A stretch of 64,000 nucleotides of DNA from Streptomyces sp. ISL-43 (GCF_018614195.1 NZ_JAGGOT010000008.1:118762-182761), one strand, 5' to 3'; shown: positions 52,603-63,184, numbered from the stretch's first letter. The notes: generated by a model not told the origin, from the sequence alone. Numbers and translations: made by a program.

Positions 52603-53522
52603 GCAAGATCCGTATCGGCATCGTGGGGCTGGGAGTGATCTCCCGCTTCTACCTGGAGGCGCTCGAGAGCCTCCCGGGCCTGGAACTGGCCGCCGTGTGC
52701 GACCTGAACGAAGACGTGCTGGCCCCCTTCGAGGGGAAGATCCCCACCTACCGCGACCACCGGGAGCTGCTGGCCGGCACGGAACTCGACGCGGTCGTCG
52801 TCAACGTCCCCAACGACGTGCACTTCGCGGTCGTACGGGACGCGCTGAGCGCCGGGCGCGCGGTCTGCGTCGAGAAGCCCCTCGCGATCACCGTGGAGGA
52901 GGGCCGGACCCTGCGGGCACTGGCCTCCGTCCACAAGGTGGCGCTGTTCACCGCGTACCACCGGCGCTACAACACCAACGTCCTCGCGCTGCGGGACGGC
53001 CTGCCGGCCGACGTGCCCGTCGAGAAGCTGACGGTGCGCTACTGGGAGAAGATCGAGGAGCACGTCGGCCGCGACCAGTGGTACCTCAACCCGGAGCGGT
53101 GCGGCGGCGGCGCGGTCGCCGACAACGGCCCCAACGCCATCGACGTGGTGCACCTGCTCCTCGGCGAGGTCTCGCTGGCCGGCGCGGACGTCACCCGTGA
53201 CGAGAACGGCGTGGACCAGCAGGCCGTGATCCGGCTGACCTCGGCCGACGGCACCGAGGCCGTCGTGGACCTGGACTGGGCCTACGGCCACGGAGAGCTC
53301 AAGGACGTCGAGGTCGTCCTCGGCGACGGGCGCCGGTTCGCCGCCGACATGCTGGGCGGCTACCCCGGCTTCAAGAGCTCGCTGGGCCACGAGTACGTCG
53401 GGGTCCTGGAGGAGTTCACCGAGGTGCTGCGCGGCGAGCGCGCCACCTGGCCGGACGGCCTGGCCACCCTCGAGCTCGTCCACCAGGTCTACCAGGCCGA
53501 GCGCACGGCCGCCGTCCACTGA
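52599..53522 (+). CDS. Gfo/Idh/MocA-family oxidoreductase (second copy)
   Basis: A 307-aa oxidoreductase: 'KIRIGIVGLGVISRFYLEALES', 'VVNVPNDVHFAVVRDAL' and 'AVCVEKPLAIT'. The catalytic-pocket Asp/His region is 'GGGAVADNGPNAIDVVHLLLG'. Only distantly similar to the first copy, so the two likely act on different intermediates. Coupled to the LDH2-type gene (ATGA). Confidence 0.86.
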   Translation: MSKIRIGIVGLGVISRFYLEALESLPGLELAAVCDLNEDVLAPFEGKIPTYRDHRELLAGTELDAVVVNVPNDVHFAVVRDALSAGRAVCVEKPLAITVEEGRTLRALASVHKVALFTAYHRRYNTNVLALRDGLPADVPVEKLTVRYWEKIEEHVGRDQWYLNPERCGGGAVADNGPNAIDVVHLLLGEVSLAGADVTRDENGVDQQAVIRLTSADGTEAVVDLDWAYGHGELKDVEVVLGDGRRFAADMLGGYPGFKSSLGHEYVGVLEEFTEVLRGERATWPDGLATLELVHQVYQAERTAAVH

Positions 53523-53578
53523 TCACAAGCCTTCCCGTACGCATCGATCCAGCACAGCACCAAGGGAGTTGAACTGTC

Positions 53579-55924
53579 ATGGCACACCCGGAGAACGGTC
53601 GGAAGAAGAGCGTCAACGGCGTCGTCGTCAAGGTGCTCAAGCACCGCCGTGACGACCGCGGCATGGTCCTGGAGCCGTACACCAGCCGATGCGTGCGGGA
53701 AGGTGAGATCCACGAGCTGGTGACCACGGACCAGGTCACCACCCAGCCCGGCGGCACCGTCGACCGGGTGGCCTTCCTCGGCTTCGTCGAGCTCACCAAC
53801 GGCGGCGTCCTCGACCGCGGCGACGAGGTCTGGTCCGGCGACCAGCGCATCGGCACCGTCCTCGGTTACGACGCCTGCCACTTCCCCAACCACTACAACG
53901 TCCTGATCTCCACCGACACGCCGAAGACGGGCCCGGAGATCGGCCTGGAGCCGTCCACGGAGATCCGCTTCGTGCCGGCCGAGGGCCACCGGGACCGCGC
54001 CGAGGGCATGGGCCGGCTGCTGCGGGCCGTGCGCACCCCGCAGGACCTGCGCTCGATGAACCACGAGCAGCTGAACCAGCTGGCGTCGGAGATCCGCGAG
54101 ACCCTGGTGGAGAAGGTCTCCAAGACCGGCGGCCACCTCGGCCCCAACCTGGGTGTCGTCGAGCTGACGATCGCCCTGCACCGGGTGTTCCGCTCCCCGC
54201 ACGACTCGATCGTCTGGGACACCGGCCACCAGACCTACGTCCACAAGATGCTGACGGGCCGCGCCGACCAGTTCGACAAGCTGCGCCAGGCCGACGGCCT
54301 CTCGGGCTACCCCTCGCGGGCCGAGTCGGTGCACGACCTGGTGGAGAACTCCCACGCCACCACCGCCCTGTCCTACGCGGACGGCCTGGCCAAGGCGTAC
54401 AAGCTCAAGGGCCAGAAGGACCGCTTCGCGGTCGCGGTCATCGGCGACGGCGCCATGACCGGCGGCATGTGCTGGGAGGCCATCAACAACATCGCGGCCG
54501 ACAAGGACCTTCCGGTCGTCATCGTCGTCAACGACAACGGCCGCTCCTACGCGCCGACCATCGGCGGCCTGGCGGAGCAGCTGACCAAGCTGCGCACCTC
54601 GCACAAGTACGGCCAGGTGCTGGAGTGGGGCAAGCTCGTCGCCAAGGCCCCGGTGCTCGGCAGCGGCCTGTACGACGTCCTGCACGGCGCGAAGAAGGGC
54701 CTCAAGGACACCGTCGCCCCGCAGAACCTCTTCGACGGCCTCGGCCTGAAGTACATCGGCCCGGTCGACGGCCACGACACGGTGGCGCTGGAGAAGGCCC
54801 TGACACGGGCCCGGCACTTCGGCGGCCCGGTGCTCGTCCACGTCATCACCACCAAGGGCAACGGCTACGCCCCGGCCGAGAACCACGAGCTGGACCGCTT
54901 CCACGCCACGGCCGCCTTCGACCCGCGCACCGGCCGTGCGAAGGCCCCCGCGACTCCGGCCCCGCGCAGCTGGACCTCGTTGTTCAGCGAGGAGATCGTC
55001 AAGGCCGGCCACCGCCGCGAGGACCTGGTGGCGATCACGGCGGCGATGCTGGAGCCGACCGGGCTGCGGGACTTCTCTCTGGCCTTCCCGGAGCGCACCT
55101 TCGACGTCGGCATCGCCGAGCAGCACGCGGTGACCTCGGCGGCGGGCCTGGCCATGGGCGGCATGCACCCGGTGGTGGCGATGTACGCGACCTTCATGAA
55201 CCGCGCCTTCGACCAGGCGCTGATGGACGTCGCCCTGCACAAGCAGCCGGTGACGTTCGTCCTGGACCGGGCCGGGGTGACGGGCGACGACGGCGCCAGC
55301 CACAACGGCATGTGGGACCTGTCGATCCTGAACCTGGTGCCGGGCATGCGGATCGCCGCCCCCCGCGACGGCCGTCGCCTCGGCGAGCTGTTCCAGGAGG
55401 CCATCGAGGTCAACGACGGGCCGACCGCCGTCCGCTTCCCCAAGGGCCCGGTGCAGTCCGACATCGACACGGTGGACACGGTGGGCGGCGTGGACGTCCT
55501 GCACCGCGGCGAGAACGAGGACATCCTCCTCGTCGCCGTCGGCAGCATGGCGCAGACCTGCCTGGACGCGGCCTCCCTGCTGGAGGCGGACGGGATCGGC
55601 TGCACCGTGGTCGACCCCCGCTGGATCAAGCCGGTCGACCCGGCCCTGATCCCGCTGGCCGCACGGCACCGGCTGGTCGCGACCGTCGAGGACAACGGGC
55701 TGACCGGCGGCGCCGGTTCGGCGGTGGCGATGGCCCTGCGCGCCGCGGGCGTGGACGTCCCCACCCGCGAGTTCGGCATCGCCCAGGAGTTCCTCGACCA
55801 CGCCAAGCGCGCCGACATCCTCAAGGCGCTCGGCCTGACGCCGGGCGACATCGCCCTCAAGCTCTCCGGGGCCCTGCAGCGGCCGGAGCCCGCCGTCGTG
55901 GTGCCGACCGGGCAGCTGGTCTGA
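53579..55924 (+). CDS. dxs: 1-deoxy-D-xylulose-5-phosphate synthase with extra N-terminal domain
   Basis: A 781-aa protein. From about residue 144 ('[21 protein letters not shown]') it is a full-length DXS of 638 aa: '[20 protein letters not shown]', thiamine diphosphate motif '[20 protein letters not shown]...[11 protein letters not shown]', and transketolase-type '[16 protein letters not shown]'. Residues 1-143 are an additional beta-rich domain ('[27 protein letters not shown]', 'HELVTTDQV', '[22 protein letters not shown]') that normal DXS lacks and that I do not recognise. The frame is continuous and GGGAG precedes the ATG at 53579, so it is one protein. It makes the first MEP intermediate; the extra domain could tune substrate or regulation. 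Confidence 0.92.
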   Translation: MAHPENGRKKSVNGVVVKVLKHRRDDRGMVLEPYTSRCVREGEIHELVTTDQVTTQPGGTVDRVAFLGFVELTNGGVLDRGDEVWSGDQRIGTVLGYDACHFPNHYNVLISTDTPKTGPEIGLEPSTEIRFVPAEGHRDRAEGMGRLLRAVRTPQDLRSMNHEQLNQLASEIRETLVEKVSKTGGHLGPNLGVVELTIALHRVFRSPHDSIVWDTGHQTYVHKMLTGRADQFDKLRQADGLSGYPSRAESVHDLVENSHATTALSYADGLAKAYKLKGQKDRFAVAVIGDGAMTGGMCWEAINNIAADKDLPVVIVVNDNGRSYAPTIGGLAEQLTKLRTSHKYGQVLEWGKLVAKAPVLGSGLYDVLHGAKKGLKDTVAPQNLFDGLGLKYIGPVDGHDTVALEKALTRARHFGGPVLVHVITTKGNGYAPAENHELDRFHATAAFDPRTGRAKAPATPAPRSWTSLFSEEIVKAGHRREDLVAITAAMLEPTGLRDFSLAFPERTFDVGIAEQHAVTSAAGLAMGGMHPVVAMYATFMNRAFDQALMDVALHKQPVTFVLDRAGVTGDDGASHNGMWDLSILNLVPGMRIAAPRDGRRLGELFQEAIEVNDGPTAVRFPKGPVQSDIDTVDTVGGVDVLHRGENEDILLVAVGSMAQTCLDAASLLEADGIGCTVVDPRWIKPVDPALIPLAARHRLVATVEDNGLTGGAGSAVAMALRAAGVDVPTREFGIAQEFLDHAKRADILKALGLTPGDIALKLSGALQRPEPAVVVPTGQLV

Positions 55925-56020
55925 CCGGCCCGCGCGGCGCCGTAGCGCCGCGGCTCACCCGCCGGCACAGCGGTTCTCGAGCACCGCGGTCCTGAATCAC
56001 CGCAGTAACCGCCCGCACCC

Positions 56021-56076
56021 CGCCCGTACTCCGCCCGGACCCGCCCGTACTCCGCCCGCACCCGCCCGCACCCACT
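56021..56076. repeat. Low-complexity CCCGCCCG repeat between dxs and ispG
   Basis: Several near-identical copies of CCGCCCGTACTCCG and CCCGCACC fill much of the 183-bp gap. No coding or regulatory function is evident; possible replication-slippage tract. Confidence 0.7.
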
Positions 56077-56107
56077 CGTCCGAAGTTTCCCGAAGGGATC
56101 CACCGTC

Positions 56108-57271
56108 ATGACCGTTCTGCTCGGCTCGCCCACCCTGCCGCCCAAGTCCGTCGCCCCGCGCCGCCACACCCGCCAGATCATGGTCGGCAACGTCGCGGTG
56201 GGCGGTGGCGCCCCCGTCTCGGTCCAGTCCATGACCACGACGCTCACCTCGGACGTGAACGCCACGCTCCAGCAGATCGCCCAGCTCACCACGGCCGGCT
56301 GCCAGATGGTCCGCGTGGCGGTGCCCTCGCAGGACGACGCGGAAGCCCTGCCGGAGATCGCCCGCAAGTCGAAGATCCCGGTCATCGCCGACATCCACTT
56401 CCAGCCCAAGTACGTTTTCGCCGCCATCGACGCCGGCTGCGCCGCGGTCCGCGTCAACCCAGGCAACATCATCCAGTTCGACGACAAGGTCAAAGAGATC
56501 GCCCGGGCCGCCTCGGGCGCCGGCGTCCCCATCCGGATCGGCGTCAACGCCGGCTCCCTCGACAAGCGGCTCCTGAAGAAGTACGGCAAGGCCACTCCCG
56601 AGGCGCTGGTCGAGTCGGCCCTGTGGGAGTGCTCGCTGTTCGAGGAGCACGGCTTCCAGGACATCAAGATCTCCGTCAAGCACAACGACCCGGTCGTCAT
56701 GATCGAGGCGTACCGGCAGCTGGCCGCCCAGTGCGACTACCCGCTGCACCTCGGCGTCACCGAGGCGGGCCCGGCCTTCCAGGGCACCATCAAGTCGGCG
56801 GTCGCCTTCGGCGCGCTGCTCGGCGAGGGCATCGGCGACACGATCCGGGTGTCGCTCTCCACTCCCCCGGTGGAGGAGATCAAGGTCGGCCTGCAGATCC
56901 TGGAGGCCCTGAACCTGAAGAAGCGCGGCCTGGAGATCGTCTCCTGCCCCGGCTGCGGCCGCGCCCAGGTGGACGTCTGGAAGCTGGCGGACCAGGTCAC
57001 GGCCGGCCTGGAGGGCCTGGACGCCCCGCTGCGCGTCGCGGTCATGGGCTGCGTCGTGAACGGTCCGGGCGAGGCCCGCGAGGCCGACCTCGGTGTCGCC
57101 TCCGGCAACGGCAAGGGCCAGATCTTCGTGAAGGGCGAGGTCATCAAGACCGTCCCCGAGGCGAAGATCGTGGAGACCCTCATCGAGGAGGCGCTCAAGC
57201 TGGTCGAGGCGATGCCGGCGGAGGAGCGGTCTTCCCGGGCCGGCGACGCGCCCAGCGTCAAGGTGCTGTGA
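56108..57271 (+). CDS. ispG: 4-hydroxy-3-methylbut-2-en-1-yl diphosphate synthase
   Basis: A 387-aa iron-sulfur enzyme, the penultimate MEP step. N-terminal TIM barrel ('[15 protein letters not shown]', '[17 protein letters not shown]') and cluster cysteines in '[14 protein letters not shown]' and '[12 protein letters not shown]'. It needs reduced ferredoxin or flavodoxin, and a ferredoxin is encoded in the same cluster. AAGGG before the ATG. Confidence 0.95.
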   Translation: MTVLLGSPTLPPKSVAPRRHTRQIMVGNVAVGGGAPVSVQSMTTTLTSDVNATLQQIAQLTTAGCQMVRVAVPSQDDAEALPEIARKSKIPVIADIHFQPKYVFAAIDAGCAAVRVNPGNIIQFDDKVKEIARAASGAGVPIRIGVNAGSLDKRLLKKYGKATPEALVESALWECSLFEEHGFQDIKISVKHNDPVVMIEAYRQLAAQCDYPLHLGVTEAGPAFQGTIKSAVAFGALLGEGIGDTIRVSLSTPPVEEIKVGLQILEALNLKKRGLEIVSCPGCGRAQVDVWKLADQVTAGLEGLDAPLRVAVMGCVVNGPGEAREADLGVASGNGKGQIFVKGEVIKTVPEAKIVETLIEEALKLVEAMPAEERSSRAGDAPSVKVL

Positions 57272-57362
57272 CCGAAGGTCCTCGCGGCGCTCCGCCGCGG
57301 CCCGCCGGCCACCCCTCGGTGTGCCGAGGCCACCCCGCCCCGTCCACTCGTGCCCCACCAGA

Positions 57363-57401
57363 CAGCGGCCCCTCCCTTCACGTCGAAGGGCGGGGCCGCT
57401 G
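57363..57401. terminator. Bidirectional terminator after ispG
   Basis: CAGCGGCCCCTCCCTTC - ACGTC - GAAGGGCGGGGCCGCTG, a 17-base stem with one mismatch, between the convergent ispG and ligase-like genes. Confidence 0.85.
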
Positions 57402-57454
57402 TACGTCGTCACGCGCCGGGGCAGGCTGTCCTGGGGCGGGCGGTCTCCGGGCCG

Positions 57455-59059
57455 TCAGTCCGGGGACGGGCCCGCGGCCAGGGCCGCGCGGCGGGTGAGC
57501 ATCGCGCGCAGGCGGCGGCGGTCCAGTGCGCCGGACTCGACGCGGGGCAGGGCGCCCACCAGCTCCAGCCGGGCCGGCAGGTGCGCCTCGGCGGTGCCCA
57601 GGCCCAGCAGGTGCTCGCACACTTCCGGCAGGCTCGGCGGATCCCCGGCGGGTACGACCACGGCGCAGGCCAGCTCCCCGTGCAGGGGGTCCACGTAGGC
57701 GAGTACGGCGGCCTCCGCGATCCGGGGATGGGCCGGCAGCCGCTGCTCGATCTCGGTCACGGGCATCAGGAAGACCCCGCCGACCTCCTCGGGGGCCGCC
57801 GCGGCGGCGACGCCGGCGGTGCGGCCCGGTGCGGCCTCGCCGGTGTGCTCCCAGGTCGGTCTGAGCCCTCCGGCCCCGCGCTGCCACCGGGCCAGGCGGG
57901 ACGCGGGCCCGGGCCGCTCGGGCTCCTGCCCGGGGGACGTCTCCCCGCCCGCCGTCAGCGGCACCCGCCAGCTCTCGCGCATGTCCCGGACCAGCCCGGC
58001 GGAGGTACCCGCCGCGTCGGAGGACAGCGCCCGGCGCAGGGTGCTCAGGTCCCGGGGCGTCTGCGCCTGCGCGGCCAGTAGTTCCGACCACTGGGCGGGG
58101 GTCGCGAAGGCCAGTCCGGCCCCGGTGCGGGTCAGCAGGTCCAGCGCGGTCTCCGGGTCCCACACGTCCTGCAGTACGGCGGTGCCGCCGCGCGAGAGCG
58201 GGCCGAGCACCGAGTGCAGCAGGGAGGGCAGCACGGCGAGCGGCAGCGCCGAGAAGCTCGCCTCGCCGGGGTGCGGGGCCCCGGCGGCGTCGAGCCCGGC
58301 GTGCAGGGTGTTGGGGGTGTGCATGTCCATGGTGTGGGTCTCGCGCAGGCCCACCGAGTTGACGTTCAGGCAGATCCGGTCGGCGAGGTCCGCGGGCATC
58401 GGCAGCCAGCCGGTGCGGTGGTAGCGCTCGTGGGGGGTGAGTACGAAGTGCCGGGTGAAGTCGAGGGCACCGGTGGCCTCGGCGTCGCCGAGCACGACGC
58501 GGTGGCGCAGCCAGGGCAGCGAGGACGCGAGGTCGGCGAGCGTCTCGGCGGGCGCGGCCCCCTCCCACAGGTCGGGCACCACGCACAGCCGGGGCTGGGC
58601 CGCGGTCAGTACGGCTTCCAGGTCCTTCGCACCGTAGCCGGGCATCACCGGCACCGCGACGGCCCCGGTGCGCAGGCAGGCCAGGAACAGGGCGCAGCTC
58701 TCCCACCAGTTGGGCAGCTGGAAGGCGACGGGGTCGCCGGGACGGATGCCGAGGGCGGCCAGTGCGTGCGCGAACCGGTCGACGAGCGCCACGAGCTGCC
58801 CGTACGAGATCCGGGCGATCCGGGTACCGGCGGGCTGGTGGGCGCGGTGCGCGGTGATCGCGGTGCGGTGGGGGTGGGCGGCACCCGCCCGGTACAGGTC
58901 GTGCAGGACGGTGGCGCGCCGCCACCGGCCCTGCCGGACGAACTCCTCGGCGAGGCCGGCCGGGGGGCGGACCGCGGCGAGGAGGTCGGCGAGCGGGACC
59001 CCGCCGTCGGCGGGGTCCGGCCCGGTACGGGCATCGGGCTGCTGCCGCGCTACGGGCAT
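57455..59059 (-). CDS. Degenerate acyl-CoA ligase-like (adenylate-forming family) protein
   Basis: A 534-aa protein with the ANL-family length and outline ('ISYGQLVALVDRFAHALAALGIRPGDPVAFQLPNWWES', 'PHERYHRTGWLPMPADLA', 'VESGALDRRRLRAML'). The catalytic motifs are eroded: the P-loop (TSGTTGxPK) position reads 'NSVGLRETHTMDMHTPN', the YGxTE motif is not recognisable, and the C-terminal catalytic Lys of PxxxxGK is replaced ('VESGALDRR'). It is therefore unlikely to adenylate in the usual way. AGGAGG precedes the ATG; overlaps the regulator stop by one base. Confidence 0.8.
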   Translation of the reverse strand: MPVARQQPDARTGPDPADGGVPLADLLAAVRPPAGLAEEFVRQGRWRRATVLHDLYRAGAAHPHRTAITAHRAHQPAGTRIARISYGQLVALVDRFAHALAALGIRPGDPVAFQLPNWWESCALFLACLRTGAVAVPVMPGYGAKDLEAVLTAAQPRLCVVPDLWEGAAPAETLADLASSLPWLRHRVVLGDAEATGALDFTRHFVLTPHERYHRTGWLPMPADLADRICLNVNSVGLRETHTMDMHTPNTLHAGLDAAGAPHPGEASFSALPLAVLPSLLHSVLGPLSRGGTAVLQDVWDPETALDLLTRTGAGLAFATPAQWSELLAAQAQTPRDLSTLRRALSSDAAGTSAGLVRDMRESWRVPLTAGGETSPGQEPERPGPASRLARWQRGAGGLRPTWEHTGEAAPGRTAGVAAAAAPEEVGGVFLMPVTEIEQRLPAHPRIAEAAVLAYVDPLHGELACAVVVPAGDPPSLPEVCEHLLGLGTAEAHLPARLELVGALPRVESGALDRRRLRAMLTRRAALAAGPSPD

Positions 59060-61386
59060 CAGTTCCTCCTGCCGACGGCCCAGGCCACCTGGACGCGCGA
59101 GTTGCAGCCCAGCTTGCGCATGACGTGCCGGACGTGGTTGACGACGGTCCATTCGGCGATGTTCAACTGGCCCGCGATCTGGCGGTTGGTGAGACCTTCG
59201 GCGACCAGCAGGGCCACCTGGAGCTGGCGGGGCGTCAGGACGGCGGCCTCGCCGCGGTCCTCGGCGCGGCCGGGTCCGACGGCGGCCAGGGCCTCGCCGG
59301 CCATGGCCTCCGGACGCAGCCGCAGGCCTTCGACCCAGGCGGTGGCGAAGACGGTCCAGCCGAGCTGGCGGCGCAGCCCGGTGACGGCCTCCTGTACCCG
59401 GTTCCAGTGGTCGTCGGGGACCTTGGCGCCGGTGCGCCGGCGCAGCGATTCGGCGGCGGCGAAGAGCCGGGTGGCCCGCTGCGGCTGTCCGGCGGCGCTC
59501 TGGATGATCAGGGCGAACGCCTCCAGCGCCATGGGCAGTTCGGTGCGCTCGTCGACGGAGTCGAAGAGGCGCAGGCTCTCGCGCAGCGCGCTCTGCGCGG
59601 CATCCTCGTCGCCTTCGCCGAGCGCGGCCCGGGCGCTGACGAGCAGGGTGCGGGCCAGATCCCGGATCTCCCCGCTCTGGCGGTGGATGCGGACGGCCCG
59701 GTCGATGAGCGAGCGCACCTCCTCGGCGGGTCCGGTCCCGGCCAGCGCCTCGGCGAGGCCGGTCGCGGCCTCGGCGGAGCCGGCCGTGTCGCCCTGCGCC
59801 TCCAGGGTGGCGCGGGCGGCGGACAGCAGGGACTGGCCCACGGCCCGGTCCCCGCACTGGTGATAGGCCAGGCCCATGCGGGCGGAGGCGCGGGCGCCGT
59901 GGCGGTGATCACGCAGCTGCTTGTAGAGGGCCACGGCGCGGCGGTGCCGGTAGGAGGCGCCGTCGTGGTCGCCGAGGGCGGCGGCGAGGCAGCCGGCCCC
60001 GTCGTAGAGGCGGGCGCGCAGGCGCAGCAGCTCCTCGTCCCGCGGGCCGTCGCCGGGCTGGGCGCCCTGGCCTGCGGGTGTCCTCTGCGCGCTCTGTTCC
60101 TCCTGGAGGGCCTGGGCGGTGGTGTCGAACCAGCGCAGCCCCTCCTTGAGTTCGCCCCGTACCAGCCAGGGACGCAGGCAGGCGGCGACGAGCGCGGCCC
60201 GGCCCCTCAGGTCGCCCTCCTCCTGGAGGTGGGCGAGGGCCGCCAGTACGTTCTCGTGCTCGACGGCGGCGGCCCGGAGCCAGTGGCGCTGCTCGGAGCC
60301 GTTGAACCTGCCGTCGAGGGTGTGCAGGAGCTTGCGGTAGTGGCGGGCGTGGGCCTGTCGCGCGGGCCGGTCGTCGCCTGTCTCCACGAGGAGCGCCAGT
60401 CCGTACGTACGGATGGTGCGGGACATCGTCAGGCGGCTGTCGGCGCGCGGCTGTTCGGTGAGGGACAGCAGGTTGCGGTCGAGCAGGGCCTCGATGGCCT
60501 CGGCGGTCTCACCGGGGGCCAGCGGGGTGACCTTCTCGGCGGTGGCGAGGGGAGCGCCCCGCTCGAAGACGGCGAGCCGCCCGAGCAGAGTGCGCTGCTG
60601 GTCGGTCAGGCCCCGGCAGCTCCACTCGGCCATGGCCAGGACGGAGCGCTGGCGGGCGGGTGCGTCGACCGGCCCGGACAGGTGGCTGTCGCCGCCGCGA
60701 ACGAGCCAGGCGTGCAGTTCCCGGAGGGGGAACAGGCGCAGCCGCCAGGCGGCCAGCTCCAGTACGAGCGGCACCCCTTCGAGGAGGTTGCAGATGGCGA
60801 CGACCGCTTCGACGTTCTCGGCGGTGAGCGTGAACTCGGGGTTCACCTCGTGGGCGCGCCGGGTGAAGAGCTGGACGGCCGGGTTCTCCTGGACGTCGGC
60901 CACCTCGGCCTCCGGAAACGGTCCCGGTGGCGGCAGGGGCGCCACGGGGACCACGCGCTCCCCGTAGATGCGCAGGGCCTGCTGCCCGGTGGCCAGTACG
61001 GTCAACGAGGCGTGTTCGGAGAGGATTTCGGCGATGGTCGGCCCGAGCCGTGCGGTGAGGTGCTCGACCCCGTCGAGGAGCAGCAGGATCCGTCCGGCGG
61101 ACGGGCCGGCGGGCAGGGCGCGGCCGACGGCGTCGGCCACGGCGTCGACAGCCGCGTCCGGCGACGCGCAGGCCGGCAGGTCCACGGTGCGGATGCCGCC
61201 GGGGAACTCGTGTGCGAGACGGCGGGCCGCCTCGGCGGCCAGCCTGCTCTTGCCGACGCCGGCGGGGCCGGTGAGCGTGGTGAGCCGGATCGCAGGGTCC
61301 TGGAGCCTCCCCTGGATCCCCATCAGGTCGAGTTCTCTACCCACCAGCTCGGCGGACAGCAGAGGCGTCCCGAGATCGGTTGACAT
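59059..61386 (-). CDS. AAA/TPR/LuxR-type transcriptional regulator (cluster-situated)
   Basis: A 775-aa regulator: P-loop 'GPAGVGKSRLAAEAARRLA' with 'RILLLLDGVEHL' Walker B, then alpha-solenoid TPR-like repeats (about residues 330-690), and a C-terminal LuxR helix-turn-helix 'LTPRQLQVALLVAEGLTNRQIAGQLNIAEWTVVNHVRHVMRKLGCNSRVQV'. ATG 61386 has GAGGGGGAAA upstream; 61398 is an alternative. It is coupled to the ligase-like gene and divergent from the ferredoxin/dxr pair, and is the likely pathway regulator. Confidence 0.9.
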   Translation of the reverse strand: MSTDLGTPLLSAELVGRELDLMGIQGRLQDPAIRLTTLTGPAGVGKSRLAAEAARRLAHEFPGGIRTVDLPACASPDAAVDAVADAVGRALPAGPSAGRILLLLDGVEHLTARLGPTIAEILSEHASLTVLATGQQALRIYGERVVPVAPLPPPGPFPEAEVADVQENPAVQLFTRRAHEVNPEFTLTAENVEAVVAICNLLEGVPLVLELAAWRLRLFPLRELHAWLVRGGDSHLSGPVDAPARQRSVLAMAEWSCRGLTDQQRTLLGRLAVFERGAPLATAEKVTPLAPGETAEAIEALLDRNLLSLTEQPRADSRLTMSRTIRTYGLALLVETGDDRPARQAHARHYRKLLHTLDGRFNGSEQRHWLRAAAVEHENVLAALAHLQEEGDLRGRAALVAACLRPWLVRGELKEGLRWFDTTAQALQEEQSAQRTPAGQGAQPGDGPRDEELLRLRARLYDGAGCLAAALGDHDGASYRHRRAVALYKQLRDHRHGARASARMGLAYHQCGDRAVGQSLLSAARATLEAQGDTAGSAEAATGLAEALAGTGPAEEVRSLIDRAVRIHRQSGEIRDLARTLLVSARAALGEGDEDAAQSALRESLRLFDSVDERTELPMALEAFALIIQSAAGQPQRATRLFAAAESLRRRTGAKVPDDHWNRVQEAVTGLRRQLGWTVFATAWVEGLRLRPEAMAGEALAAVGPGRAEDRGEAAVLTPRQLQVALLVAEGLTNRQIAGQLNIAEWTVVNHVRHVMRKLGCNSRVQVAWAVGRRN

Positions 61387-61590
61387 TTTCCCCCTCATGT
61401 CCTTGATACCCGGTGTGCACGGGGACCGCAGGAGTCCCACCGTGCACTTCCGGAAGCTAGTCAGCGGGCCTTAAGGGGCTCTGAAGGGACTGCCCGAGGC
61501 CGGGACGCGAGCGCCTTTAGCCCGTCGCAAGCCCTCTTGGTTCGAATACCCCCTCGCGAAGGACCGTTTCCGCCACACCGAGGAGCCACC

Positions 61591-61911
61591 GTGACGTACG
61601 TCATCGCTCAGCCTTGCGTAGACGTGAAGGACAAGGCCTGCATCGACGAATGCCCCGTGGACTGCATCTACGAAGGCCCGCGCATGCTGTACGTCCAGCC
61701 CGACGAATGCGTGGACTGCGGGGCCTGTGAACCGGTCTGCCCGGTCGAGGCGATCTTCTTCGAGGACGATCTGCCGGAGCAGTGGAGCGAGTTCGGCCCC
61801 GCGAACATCGAGATCTTCGAGACCGTCGGTTCCCCTGGTGGTGCCAGTGGCGCGGACCCGCTCCCGGCCGACCACCCGTTCGTGGCCGCCCAGCCCGCCG
61901 CCCATGTCTGA
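61591..61911 (+). CDS. Ferredoxin (7Fe type)
   Basis: A 106-aa ferredoxin: '[22 protein letters not shown]' carries the 3Fe-4S type spacing (C-x7-C-x3-CP) and '[17 protein letters not shown]' the 4Fe-4S site. GAGGAG precedes the GTG. Likely electron donor to IspG and IspH of the cluster. Overlaps dxr by 8 bases. Confidence 0.93.
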   Translation: MTYVIAQPCVDVKDKACIDECPVDCIYEGPRMLYVQPDECVDCGACEPVCPVEAIFFEDDLPEQWSEFGPANIEIFETVGSPGGASGADPLPADHPFVAAQPAAHV

Positions 61912-63184
61912 GCCCCTGACGGCCGCCGCGGCCGCGACCTCCTCCGCGACCTCCTCCGCGACCGGCGCCGCACCGCTCGCCGACCCGCGCGTGGCCCAGC
62001 CCGTCACCTCCGGCCGCCGCAGCGTGGTCATCCTCGGCTCCACCGGCTCCATCGGTACGCAGGCGGTCGACGTGATCCGCCGCTCGCCCGGCCGGTTCCG
62101 CGTGCTCGGGCTCGCCGCGGGCGGCGGACGCCTGGACCTGCTGGCCGAGCAGGCGCTGTCGCTCGACGTCGAGTACGTGGCGGTGTCGGACGCCGACGCC
62201 CTGCCGGCCCTGCGCGATCTGCTGGCCGTACGGGCCGACGGCCGGGCGCTGCCGAAGCTGCTGGGCGGTCCCGACGCGGTCACCGAACTGGCGGCCCTGG
62301 AGTGCGATGTGGTGCTCAACGGCATCACCGGCTCCATCGGCCTGGCCCCGACCCTGGCGGCCCTGGAGTCCGGGACCGTGCTCGCGCTGGCGAACAAGGA
62401 GTCCTTGGTCGCGGGCGGTCCCCTGGTGAAGCCGCTGGCGCGGCCGGGGCAGATCGTGCCCGTCGACTCCGAGCACTCGGCGCTGTACCAGTGCCTGACC
62501 GGCGGCCGCGACACGGAGGTGCGCCGGCTGGTGCTCACCGCCAGCGGCGGGCCGTTCCGGGGCCGCAACCGCGCCGATCTGGAGAACGTGACCCCGCGGC
62601 AGGCGCTGGCCCACCCGACCTGGGACATGGGCCCGATGGTGTCGGTGAACTCGGCGACCCTGATGAACAAGGGCCTGGAGATCATCGAGGCCCACCTGCT
62701 CTTCGACATCCCCTTCGACCGCATCGACGTGGTGGTCCACCCGCAGTCGGTGGTGCACTCCATGGTCGAGTTCACGGACGGCTCCACGCTGGCGCAGGTC
62801 AGCCCGCCGGACATGCGGATCCCCATCGCCCTGGGGCTGGGCTGGCCGGACCGGGTGCCGGACGCCGCCCCCGGCTGCGACTGGACCGCGGCGACGGCCT
62901 GGACCTTCTTCCCGCTGGACCACGACGCCTTCCCCGCCGTCGGCCTCGCGCACTACGCGGGCCGCGCGGGCGGTGTGGCGCCCGCCGTGTTCAACGCGGC
63001 GAACGAGGAGTGCGTGGGCGCCTTCCTCGCGGGCCGGCTGCCGTTCACAGGCATCGTCGGCACCGTGCAGCGGGTGGTGGACGAGCAGCTGGACGGCGCT
63101 CCGAGCGCAGCCGAGCTCACGCTGTCCGACGTACTCGACGCCGAGAAGCGGGCCCGGGTACGCGCGCGAGAGCTGTCCGGCTGA
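61904..63184 (+). CDS. dxr: 1-deoxy-D-xylulose-5-phosphate reductoisomerase
   Basis: A 426-aa enzyme making MEP from DXP. N-terminal Ala/Thr-rich extension of about 35 residues, NADPH motif '[15 protein letters not shown]', '[11 protein letters not shown]', '[11 protein letters not shown]' and '[16 protein letters not shown]', then the C-terminal domain. It shares translation initiation with the ferredoxin by overlap. The target of fosmidomycin; a cluster copy could confer resistance, though nothing here shows it. Confidence 0.94.
   Translation: MSEPLTAAAAATSSATSSATGAAPLADPRVAQPVTSGRRSVVILGSTGSIGTQAVDVIRRSPGRFRVLGLAAGGGRLDLLAEQALSLDVEYVAVSDADALPALRDLLAVRADGRALPKLLGGPDAVTELAALECDVVLNGITGSIGLAPTLAALESGTVLALANKESLVAGGPLVKPLARPGQIVPVDSEHSALYQCLTGGRDTEVRRLVLTASGGPFRGRNRADLENVTPRQALAHPTWDMGPMVSVNSATLMNKGLEIIEAHLLFDIPFDRIDVVVHPQSVVHSMVEFTDGSTLAQVSPPDMRIPIALGLGWPDRVPDAAPGCDWTAATAWTFFPLDHDAFPAVGLAHYAGRAGGVAPAVFNAANEECVGAFLAGRLPFTGIVGTVQRVVDEQLDGAPSAAELTLSDVLDAEKRARVRARELSG

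Noticed and set aside
53579..54007. Separate small gene upstream of dxs instead of a fusion
   Set aside because: There is no stop codon between the N-terminal domain and the DXS core, and no ribosome site with proper spacing before the internal Met144.
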